DNA from: Sipunculus nudus
Taxonomy: Eukaryota; Annelida; Sipuncula; Golfingiida; Sipunculidae
Assembly: GCA_026874595.1 (NCBI GenBank)
Contig: CM049316.1
Location: forward strand, 72,199,176-72,263,175
Direction of reading: 5' to 3'
DNA length: 64,000 nt
A program made the position numbers and the translations under genes. Below the pieces are notes generated by a model that saw only the letters and a list, made by a program, of their open reading frames with translations, did not search any database and was not told the DNA's origin. Position 1 is the first letter of the stretch. Every line of letters starts with the position of its first letter. This document shows positions 54,806-58,890 of this stretch, piece after piece.

Positions 54806-56066
54806 CATAATTGTAATAATATTGACAATTTCTGTATGACTTACGTTTAAACATCGTTCCATTTTTCAGTTTTTCCATCAGTGTCTTGCACATAGTCTTG
54901 CATTTTGCGCCAGCTTCCACGCAGGTAGCGTTTTTGAGCGACATCTTGAAAGGCTTGGTATCTGCTGGGGTGGTAATGTTGCACACGCACCTGTAAATTT
55001 AGATAATAAGGTTTATTGTGGAAATGTTCTGCTTTAGACAAGTCTTTACTGTTTGGACTTCTTATGGGAAACCTTGTTGTGATAAATATTCCAAAGCTCC
55101 TAGTGGTAAGAATCAGAAGGAAGCGATGTTTTTTGAAACCACAATTTAGTTTGTTCACTGATAGTGAGTTTATGGATCATCATTCACCGTTATATAAAAA
55201 TGTCTAATTATTTAATGATCCTGCGTATATAAAATCTTTATAAAATTTACCTTGCCATTTGTTTTTCTCTTTATAATTTTTCTTTTCTAACCTCTTACTT
55301 TCTGTCTTCATGTCCTTTGCTAATTACATGTTGTCTGGGTCACATAGAGGCGTTAGAAATTTCATGATTGTCAAAGACATCTAGTAAATATCGATTAAAA
55401 CGAACTGAATTGGCGGTAGGCGGGGAAGGTGTTCTTAAAGTATTGTTCTTTCATGGAAATAACAATGATACAGTTGCTAAGAATCACTGCAGACTGCACT
55501 TCTAATGTTCAAAGGTTTTTGCTTAACAACATAGTTGCAGGGTATAGAAAACAAAAAGTTAGATATGAAACACATAGAACAAATAAAAATCACAATCGAG
55601 TAGAATTAATATGATACAAACAAGAAGCTTTTAAAAGTATGGTAACTTTAAAAAAATATTTATCATTTATAGAACACATTAACATAAAAACACAAAAATT
55701 GTTTATTTTCTTTATATATTGTTCTTGGTTTGTAAACTTCAGTAATGTTTTCTAACTGGATCCTTTTGCAAACAAGAATGTATGTACGACCTGGTGTAAC
55801 AAAATAAATGACTGTAATGAGCAAATGAATTTCATGAACATTTTAAGTGTATTCCAGTTTATTATACGGAAGCAATAATATGATACTAACTGGGGACCAT
55901 GGTCCATGGATTTTCCGCCCATCATTCCTCCATTTCCATCACCCTTTCCACCCATCATCCCACCCTTTCCATCACCCTTGCCGTCACCCTTTCCATGGTG
56001 ATCCCCGGATCCATGAGACGAGGCAGTCACTGCCGTGACGAGCAGACACAGGACAACCAAGCGCAT
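16829..56066 (-). CDS. Large secreted modular Cys-rich protein, 29 coding exons
   Basis: I do not recognise a named family. The spliced CDS is 4209 nt (1402 aa plus stop), joined from 29 exons with GT-AG introns and matching phases throughout. The product starts with a hydrophobic signal peptide (MRLVVLCLLVTAVTA, likely cleaved before SSHG). It then has nine repeats of a ten-Cys module: C-x-C, C, C-x3-C, CC from an A exon and C, C, C from a B exon. Lys/Gly/Asp/Met-rich linkers (C exons) separate most modules. No transmembrane segment is visible after the signal. The CxC is usually followed by an N-[MI]-T glycosylation sequon. Modules 4-8 are near-identical tandem copies. Secretion and disulphide bonding are firm inferences. 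Matrix, adhesive, mucus or metal-binding function (His/Met/Gly/Asp linkers) is speculation. An untranslated first exon upstream of 56076 is possible. Confidence 0.8.
18898..19075 (-). CDS. Exon 28: module 9 A-like domain, divergent
   Basis: A 178-bp exon, 'atttttcag'-type acceptor to ACG|GTAAGT. It reads CTCRLRAPV, then SCPDCRCPDNERKC, KRC and FCCGQRR. It keeps C-x-C and CC but has extra cysteines (C-x2-C-x-C) and no Lys/Gly insert. It carries four extra residues (ASPL) relative to the duplicate at 2326-2491. Confidence 0.8.
20044..20228 (-). CDS. Exon 27: module 8 B domain with Gly/Pro tail
   Basis: A 185-bp exon. The first part is a normal B domain (SFWV in the copy, TC, IEC, MKCDA). Instead of splicing after CDA it runs on through PGKGAPKGRSGGPGQARPE to NAR, ending GCCAG|GTGTGC, phase 2. 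The Gly/Pro/Arg tail replaces the separate C exon. Confidence 0.82.
20411..20952. repeat. 20-bp minisatellite, right copy
   Basis: Same unit as at 4051-4404, but about 190 bp longer, so the array changed in size after the segmental duplication. Confidence 0.85.
21668..21956 (-). CDS. Exon 26: module 8 A domain
   Basis: A 289-bp intact exon with CVCNITTS, LSC, AKC, EVC, SSHGGGDHHGKEQDNGKGKG and KKICC, ending STTSVL with donor TTG|GTAAGC. It is the most diverged of the five similar A exons (GLLGKLRGMTTMVHI). It is the counterpart of the frameshifted exon at 5177-5466. Confidence 0.85.
22959..22994 (-). CDS. Exon 25: linker C, short form, module 7/8
   Basis: A 36-bp exon, 'tttgtag|GCCTAAAG' to CCTAT|GTAGGT, encoding PKVPNEEDMDP. 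The last partial codon is AT rather than CT, so the junction residue before the next Cys becomes Ile instead of Leu. Confidence 0.75.
23625..23770. repeat. ATT/ATC trinucleotide-rich tract
   Basis: Imperfect ATT, ATC and ATA runs. Equivalent tracts lie at 29965-30110, 34880-35055 and 44500-44580 at the same place in other cassettes. Confidence 0.85.
23780..23862 (-). pseudogene. Relic of exon 12-type exon with dead donor
   Basis: The minus strand reads CNCPRMDSMKETSDHLTKIK then TGGACAGT, so the GT of the exon 12 donor has become GA. An ATT tract follows. The frame is still open. Confidence 0.55.
24140..24765. repeat. 'gaccttgacctt' repeat in intron
   Basis: Shares text with 30240-31370, 35500-36500 and 40400-40880 in the same intron position between B and C exons of successive cassettes. 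Part of the cassette duplication. Confidence 0.65.
25082..25185 (-). CDS. Exon 24: module 7 B domain
   Basis: A 104-bp exon, 'attgag|GCTGCC' to GCCAG|GTACGT. It reads AAINFWVKSKTC, IDC and MTCDA. Phase 0 to 2. Confidence 0.86.
25380..25434. repeat. (TA)n microsatellite
   Basis: TA run in the intron downstream of exon 23. The other cassettes lack it at this position. Confidence 0.95.
25910..26460. repeat. Diverged tandem repeat in intron
   Basis: 'aagaaccagcaagaaggaaa' then 'gaggacaactgac' at about 25924 recurs at about 26368, a spacing near 445 bp. The intron from 25.5 to 27.3 kb is otherwise unique to this cassette and explains its greater length. Confidence 0.6.
27761..28049 (-). CDS. Exon 23: module 7 A domain
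   Basis: A 289-bp exon with CVCNMTTS, LTC, AKC, EVC, SSHGGGDHHGKEQDKGKGKG and KKICC. Private changes include NDPRAKC and MLLISS. Donor TCG|GTGAGA. Confidence 0.87.
29302..29337 (-). CDS. Exon 22: linker C, short form, module 6/7
   Basis: A 36-bp exon, 'tttgtag|GCCTAAAG' to CCTCT|GTAGGT, encoding PKGLEEEDMDP. Same 51-bp loss as exons 19 and 25. Confidence 0.78.
30115..30172 (-). pseudogene. More decayed relic of exon 12-type exon
   Basis: The minus strand reads about VEETLNRLTR, then a stop and KGA, with GGCAGT where exon 12 has the donor GTCAGT. It sits at the same place relative to the ATT tract as the relics at 35.1 and 23.8 kb. Confidence 0.45.
30540..30770 (-). mobile_element. tRNA-derived SINE-like repeat
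   Basis: On the minus strand, 30683-30612 reads like a tRNA: A-box region CTCAGTGGTAGAGC and a T-arm ATGGGTTCGATTCCCAT with a perfect stem and B-box GGTTCGATTCC. No matching acceptor stem is seen, so I call it a tRNA-derived repeat rather than a tRNA gene. The flanks continue as shared repeat text. Confidence 0.6.
31645..31748 (-). CDS. Exon 21: module 6 B domain
   Basis: A 104-bp exon, 'tttaag|GCTGTC' to GCCAG|GTACGT. It reads AVINFWVKSKTC, IDC and MKCDA, phase 0 to 2. Confidence 0.87.
32705..32993 (-). CDS. Exon 20: module 6 A domain
   Basis: A 289-bp exon with the standard layout and insert SSHGGGDHHGKEQEKGKGKG. It differs from the module 5 A exon at 7 of 96 residues by hand alignment. 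Donor TCG|GTGAGC. Confidence 0.88.
34216..34251 (-). CDS. Exon 19: linker C, short form, module 5/6
   Basis: A 36-bp exon, 'tttgtag|GCCTAAAG' to CCTCT|GTAGGT, encoding PKVPEEEDKDP. It is an 87-bp C exon with 51 bp (17 codons) removed from the middle, in frame. Confidence 0.78.
35060..35125 (-). pseudogene. Relic of exon 12-type B 3' half
   Basis: The minus strand reads NCSRMDSMKEILDRLTKEKG and then GTCAGT, matching the tail and donor of exon 12 (NCSRIDSMKERLEQMKKGK). The 5' half of the exon is replaced by intron text. An ATT-rich tract follows, as it does after exon 12. Confidence 0.6.
35780..35990 (-). mobile_element. Second copy of tRNA-derived repeat, decayed
   Basis: Same text as 30540-30770 ('aaaggtccgatc', 'ctaccactga', 'accagcgaagtgacgtc'), but the T-arm has changed (GGTACGTTTACC), so the B-box is lost. 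A fragment of the left part recurs at 36090-36170. Confidence 0.55.
36831..36934 (-). CDS. Exon 18: module 5 B domain
   Basis: A 104-bp exon, 'ctaag|GCTACC' to GCCAG|GTACGT. It reads ATINFWVKSKTC, IDC and MKCDA. Same phases as exon 15. Confidence 0.87.
37573..37861 (-). CDS. Exon 17: module 5 A domain
   Basis: A 289-bp exon with the standard A layout. By hand alignment its first 39 residues equal those of module 6 and its last 52 equal those of module 4, so it looks like a recombinant of the two. Donor TCG|GTGAGC, phase 0. Confidence 0.88.
38815..39930. other. Cassette-specific insertion in intron
   Basis: The intron matches its paralogues up to about 38813 ('tgtgttcatctggct') and again from about 39935 ('gagtcatacaatatatgtta'). 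The 1.1 kb between is absent from the others. No transposase, RT or terminal repeats are recognised in it. Confidence 0.5.
39999..40085 (-). CDS. Exon 16: linker C, long form, module 4/5
   Basis: An 87-bp exon with the same splice sites as exon 13, encoding PKGPREGYGRQGEGMDSDGK then EEDIDP. It keeps the 51 bp that are missing from the three later C exons. Confidence 0.82.
41192..41295 (-). CDS. Exon 15: module 4 B domain
   Basis: A 104-bp exon from 'attaag|GCTGCC' to GCCAG|GTACGT. It reads AAINFWVKSETC, IDC and MKCDA. Phase 0 in, phase 2 out, joining exon 16 with Arg. Confidence 0.87.
42185..42473 (-). CDS. Exon 14: module 4 A domain
   Basis: A 289-bp exon with the standard layout: CICNMTTS, LTC, AKC, EVC, the SSHGGGDHHEEEQDKGKGKG insert, KKICC and STTSVS, donor TCG|GTGAGC. 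From MKTLLP to the end its 52 residues equal those of the module 5 A exon, while its first half differs. Confidence 0.88.
43761..43847 (-). CDS. Exon 13: linker C, long form, module 3/4
   Basis: An 87-bp exon, 'tttgcag|GCCTAAAGG' to CCTCT|GTAGGT, phase 2 on both sides. It encodes PKGPKEGYGRQGKGMDTQGK and then KKEDMDP. Extending it past the donor would give a TAG, so the splice is required. Confidence 0.8.
44594..44742 (-). CDS. Exon 12: module 3 B domain with charged tail
   Basis: 'ttgttag|GCTTCTG' gives ASVTSWVDGDGC, INC and VNC, then SRIDSMKERLEQMKKGK. Donor AAATG|GTCAGT, phase 2. Degenerate copies of its 3' half with downstream ATT tracts recur near 35.1, 30.1 and 23.8 kb. Confidence 0.75.
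45236..45509 (-). CDS. Exon 11: module 3 A domain
   Basis: A 274-bp exon from 'tttag|GTGTATTTGC' to TCG|GTAAGC. It reads CICDMVTPAGVQPNPH, then ATC, EKC, EVC, a Met/Lys-rich helical-looking linker and KLCCMNQASTSVS. The usual N-[MI]-T sequon is lost (DMV). There is no His/Gly-rich insert, unlike modules 4-8. Confidence 0.8.
45994..46044 (-). CDS. Exon 10: linker C before module 3
   Basis: 'ttcttcag|GGACAGAATGG' to CCAAT|GTGAGT, 51 bp, phase 2 on both sides. It encodes DRMDGKGKMQRNSRGP and joins to exon 11 with Met. The start is shared with exon 5. Confidence 0.65.
46438..46467 (-). CDS. Exon 9: 30-bp linker microexon, twin of exon 8
   Basis: 'taccag|GGACGG' to GACAT|GTGAGT, phase 2 on both sides, encoding DGKAKGKGD. 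With exon 8 it forms a duplicated microexon pair that adds Lys/Gly/Asp residues to the linker. Confidence 0.65.
47001..47030 (-). CDS. Exon 8: 30-bp linker microexon
   Basis: 'caccag|GGACGGC' to GACAT|GTGAGT, phase 2 on both sides, encoding DGKGKGKGD. It is nearly the same as exon 9 about 560 bp away, including the flanking splice sites and the start of the downstream intron. Confidence 0.65.
47301..48291 (-). mobile_element. pogo/Tigger-like DNA transposon relic
   Basis: Imperfect terminal inverted repeats (CAATGGAACGCC at the left; CAGTAGAACGCC as the reverse complement of the right end) are flanked by TA on both sides, the pogo/Tigger target. It lies within the intron between exons 7 and 8. 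Inside, on the minus strand, is a broken CENP-B/pogo-type DNA-binding domain. Confidence 0.75.
47458..47670 (-). pseudogene. Broken pogo/Tigger transposase N-terminus
   Basis: The frame from 47670 starts MATKERYELALKEKV and continues through a helix-turn-helix (RQLAEIYGVGRTQV), as in CENP-B_N domains of Tigger transposases. One stop follows, then KRKREIMEQYE in the same frame, also typical of the family. No catalytic DDD domain is visible, so the element is internally deleted and inactive. Confidence 0.7.
48678..48805 (-). CDS. Exon 7: module 2 B domain
   Basis: Acceptor 'aatctag' then ATVRHWVNSTEVGC, FDC and VKC, ending with a SKGKGDK linker. Donor GACAA|GTAAGT, phase 2. The HWV motif matches FWV in the B exons of modules 4-8. 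Sequon NST is present. Confidence 0.8.
48935..48981. repeat. (TA)n microsatellite
   Basis: TA run in the intron between exons 6 and 7. Confidence 0.95.
49586..49910 (-). CDS. Exon 6: module 2 A domain
   Basis: A 325-bp exon (108 codons) from 'aaag|GTGTGTGTGC' to CAG|GTAAAG (phase 0). It reads CVCNITTPAGPHGKPHP, then ATC, AKC, EKC, a long Lys/Met/Gly-rich linker (KGKDGKGKGDEEKMKK) and KICC. Sequons occur at NIT and at NNS/NST after the CC. Confidence 0.85.
50353..50406 (-). CDS. Exon 5: linker C of module 1/2
   Basis: A 54-bp exon with acceptor 'gtttcag' and donor CCTTT|GTAAGT, phase 2 on both sides. It encodes DRMGGPKGKDPMGPMDP. The ending DP-L matches the end of the C exons of modules 3-6. 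Its start, GGACAGAATGG, matches exon 10. Confidence 0.7.
51096..51716. mobile_element. pogo/Tigger-like MITE with internal tandem repeat
   Basis: Starts CAGTGAAACCTCGTTGTGTCGA and ends, as reverse complement, CAGTGAAACTTCGTTGTGTCGA, with TA on both sides. No coding sequence. A block of about 220 bp starting at the left end is repeated at 51317 and 51534 with its CA/TA tail, so the element has grown by internal duplication. Confidence 0.8.
52414..52530. mobile_element. Fragment of the same MITE beside exon 4
   Basis: 'gggtcgggtcaagattttgt' and the following CA/TA tract match the internal unit of 51096-51716. It ends directly at the exon 4 donor. Confidence 0.65.
52531..52679 (-). CDS. Exon 4: module 1 B domain with linker
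   Basis: Acceptor 'ttattgtag' then ATVKYMIKSSSC, FNC and VTC give the three B-domain cysteines. A KGKGGMDDKGKGK linker follows. The donor GATAT|GTATGT (phase 2) lies at the edge of a CA/TA tract shared with the nearby pogo-like element. A sequon NVT is present. Confidence 0.7.
52845..53370. repeat. About 50-bp G/T-rich minisatellite
   Basis: Imperfect repeats of 'ggttaggttacttaggtggtcgtgtcagtggggtggtcgtgttactggga'. It includes an 18-G run at 53302-53319. It lies in the intron between exons 3 and 4. Confidence 0.8.
53698..54215. repeat. About 50-bp G/T-rich minisatellite, second block
   Basis: Same unit as 52845-53370, interrupted by about 330 bp of unrelated sequence. No exon signal in it. 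Confidence 0.8.
54228..54400 (-). repeat. 62-bp tandem triplication of exon 3 end and donor
   Basis: The text 'gtgcttaccgagactga' followed by 'gactcgg-gcgttcatg' (plus strand) occurs near 54232, 54295 and 54357, a spacing of about 62 bp. The right-hand copy is the 3' end of exon 3 with its donor. The middle copy keeps GTAAGC and could act as a decoy or alternative donor. The left copy has GAAAGC and has lost the GT. Confidence 0.75.
54366..54463 (-). CDS. Exon 3: module 1, CC half of A domain
   Basis: After 'tggtag' the frame left by exon 2 stays open through a Met/Gly/Arg linker to DYRKICCMNAPSQSVS, matching the KICC...SVS end of the other A exons. The donor is TCG|GTAAGC (phase 0). A (TA)n tract lies just upstream of the acceptor, giving it a poor pyrimidine tract. 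The last part of the exon plus donor is tandemly triplicated further downstream. Confidence 0.65.
54471..54545. repeat. (TA)n microsatellite
   Basis: TA run ending 7 bp from the exon 3 acceptor 'tatggtag'. Length changes here could affect splicing. Confidence 0.95.
54845..54990 (-). CDS. Exon 2: module 1, first half of A domain
   Basis: Acceptor 'tttacag' then G-TGC-GTG-TGC gives CVCNITTPAD, followed by ATC, AKC and TMC, the C-x-C, C, C-x3-C pattern of all A domains. Two N-glycosylation sequons are present (NIT, NAT). Unlike every later A exon it stops before the CC pair, at AAAC|GTAAGT (phase 1), so this A domain is split over two exons. Confidence 0.75.
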
Positions 56067-56076
56067 GATATCTCGT
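55891..56076 (-). CDS. Exon 1: signal peptide and His/Gly/Lys/Met linker
   Basis: Translation starts at 56066 with MRLVVLCLLVTAVTA, a typical signal peptide with a V-T-A cleavage context. The mature start is SSHGSGDHHGKGDGKGDGKG, followed by two MMGGK repeats. An ATG 33 bp upstream would put residues before the hydrophobic core, so I chose the inner ATG. A 'tttcag' just before 56076 could be an acceptor for an untranslated exon, or simply lie in the promoter. The donor reads CCCCA|GTTAGT (phase 2), giving Gln with the next exon. Confidence 0.8.
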
Positions 56077-56111
56077 CTGAAACAATAGTAAGCCATCAAA
56101 TTTCGATTTCA

Positions 56112-56126
56112 TTTATATAAACCAAT
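56112..56126 (-). promoter_or_regulatory. Candidate core promoter (TATA and CCAAT)
   Basis: On the minus strand a TATATAAA (56119-56112) lies 46 bp before the start codon, with ATTGG (CCAAT on the plus strand) just upstream. A start site about 30 bp on would fall near 56085, giving a very short 5' UTR. If so, the 'tttcag' at 56077 is not an acceptor. Confidence 0.35.
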
Positions 56127-56129
56127 CAC

Positions 56130-57460
56130 ATTGATACACAAAACGTAATCATAATTCAGTTCAGCTGTGGTTAACGTAATTTGTTATCAGTAAAGGAAAT
56201 TAGTTAATATTCCAATATTCGTCCTCTCATCCAATGTTGCTTCACTATTGTCTCGCATAGAAGCAACTATATACAATGGTTGTATCTATTATCTATTATA
56301 TTTTGATCCTTTCTTTATTTTTTTTCTTTTCCTGTAGAGTGTCTTAGGGATATTGCATTGAATACAGTGGATTTGGCACTTAAATACACTTAACATAAAT
56401 AAATGAAAAAATACACCCAGTTTATATCCCAATATATCAACCCCCCCCCGAAAATAAATTCCCAAAAACATGTTAGTAGGACATAGATTTCATACCACCT
56501 ATAGGCGAGAGTGTCTTTAAATCATGTATCTTAAAAAAAAATGTTGTAAAGTGTGAAGACTTTTCATATTTTCACCAACAGTATTGTTTTCTATTTGACT
56601 AATCGGTCTAATAAAACAGGATTGGCCGTTAGCTGTTGACACTGAGCGATAATGAAGGTAAACAAGTAATAAAATGTGTTTATAAATCATTCAATAAGTT
56701 GTTGAGACAAAAGAGCGACTCATTTTCTTGATTATTTGCCACGTTTCCTTTCTTCCCTGCTAATCCTCCAGTCTCTTACTTTCAATGAGTAAAAAGTCTC
56801 GTTTTAGATATTCATAGTACCTTTAAAACGTATATTTTCATATTTTACATACAATTCTCTATTGCCTTATAGTAAAGTTTATATTTATATATAGAGCATT
56901 TTTGACGCCATCTTTGTATATTTCTGAAGCACGAGTTTACATGCTTTGACGGTATTAATTTTTTTTAAACAACATCCATTGATTTTTAATGCTTAAGAAG
57001 GCGTGTAATAAGTTTAACTAATCATACAACTAGCATTAGGCTCAGACCAGTAGCTGCTCATTATGAAAAGATTGTAGTGAATCGTGCAACAGGATATGAG
57101 AGTTTTGTTTGATAAATAGTTGGCCCTATATTTGGTGCAAAAATCTGTTGCGATAAATTAAAAAATCTTAGATGTACCTTTATGTATATGTAACGCCTAT
57201 GAACTTTTATGAAAGAATAACGTTGTTATAAAAAGTACCCGTGTTTGGAATCAGTCAACACCTCCTGGCCACAAACTTTTGTTTGTTTGTGTGACATAAG
57301 GACACAGTGTAAGCTTACCTGTAAGAATTGGCTAACGTGTAAATCATTTTTTAAACATGCAAGATAAACTGTAAATTATTTTAGCTTAGCTGACAGTAAG
57401 TCATCAGAGCTATAGCGATCTATCTTTGTCCGTACGGCCATCCGGCTGTCTGTACGTTAA
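56130..57460. other. No gene seen upstream of the modular gene
   Basis: AT-rich sequence, with a C8 run near 56443. No exon with a donor that could serve as an untranslated first exon was recognised with confidence. Confidence 0.4.
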
Positions 57461-57464
57461 CAGG

Positions 57465-58620
57465 GCACAAATCGTAACCACTGAACCTGGAATCCTCTTA
57501 CTTTACACCCAGAGAGGCCCATAAAATTTCTCCTTGGAAACATGGAATTAAGTCTCCTTTACCCATTTTCTTTAAACTATGGGGCTCCGAAGTAGCCCCC
57601 TGACTAATGAAAAATATGATACAAAAGCTGAAGTGTCTGAACAACTTATGCAATGATCACCATGATTCTGTACGTGAATATAGATGATGGAGTGTTTCAT
57701 CACTTTCTGCAGACTGGTGGCGCCACCTGTATTTTTTTTCGATTTTTACTATTTTTTTCTCTATTTTGAGATCATAAAAGATGCCGTCATCTGTTAACAG
57801 GGCACCAATCGTAACCTCTGGACCTGAAATCTACTCACTTTTCATCCAGAGAGGTCCGAGGTACCCCCATAATAATGAAAAAATTGATAGAAAAGCTAAA
57901 TTATCTGAATAACGAATGCTAAAAAAAAGAAGCAGTCGTCGGTTTACAGGGCACAAATTGTAACCATTGGTCCTAGAATCTTCTATCTTGACATCCAGGG
58001 AGGTCTGTACAAATTATCCTTGGAAACTTGAAATTAGGTCTCTGTTACCCATATTCTCTGAGCTTTGTGGCTTATAAACACTTCAAAAGCATAATTAAAT
58101 TTGATACCAAAGCAGGGCACAATTCATTTACATTGGACTTTGAATCTTCTTTCCTCAAATCCAGGTAAGTCCATGAAAATTCTCTTTGGAAACGTGATTT
58201 TAGGTCTCTGTTACCCATATTTTCTGGGCTATAGGACTTATAAGCACCCCTCAGAATTATTGAAAATTTGATACCAAAGTAGGGCACAAATCATAAAGAT
58301 TGGACCTGAAATCTTCTTTCCTAAAATCCAGGTATGCCAATGAAAAGTCTCCTTGGAAACGTGAATTTAGGTCTCTGTTGTCTGGGCGTTAGGGCTTATA
58401 AGCACCCCTCATAAAAATTGAAAATTTGATAAAAACCTAGGACAAATGATAACCATCGGCCCAGAATCTACTAACTTGACATCCTGAGAGTTCCTCAAAA
58501 GTTTTCCCCATATACCTGAAATTCATTCGGTCACTGTTACCTATATTCTAAGAGTTTTTGGGTATGTTTGAGCACCCCAGATATAATGCAAAAAACACAT
58601 AAATTGCCAGATACCTGAGG
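57465..58620. repeat. About 165-bp tandem array, degenerate
   Basis: The landmark 'gggcacaaatcgtaacca' with variants occurs at about 57470, 57800, 57949, 58114, 58282 and 58438, with steps of 149-168 bp (one double). Units share 'ccttggaaacgtgaatttaggtctctgtt'. Not coding. Confidence 0.75.
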
Positions 58621-58749
58621 AAATGCTAGTTGGATTGTCATCAAATTTGTTGTATTTACGGGTCTTGATGCTAATATGCATAAACAATGATGCTAGCTAC
58701 ATTATCTTAATCAGTTGTCTGTCCAAGGACTTATTGTCAACACGTCAGT

Positions 58750-58890
58750 CGGCTGAGCGTCATGACCCGCGGGTCACAGGGCGCTCACTATGCCAAACGC
58801 GTATTTAAACCTTTGTTTTTTTGTGTTTTAAAGCGACTACGTGACCCAAATTTATAGGTTTTACATTAAGGATATTAAAATCACACAACA
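58750..58890. repeat. Dispersed repeat, copy 1
   Basis: 'gcgctcactatgccaaacgc' and 'gcgactacgtgacccaaat' recur near 63380-63500 ('gctcactacgtcgaacgc', 'gcgactacgtgacccaaat'). Probably a short interspersed element; no internal tRNA boxes seen. Confidence 0.5.
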
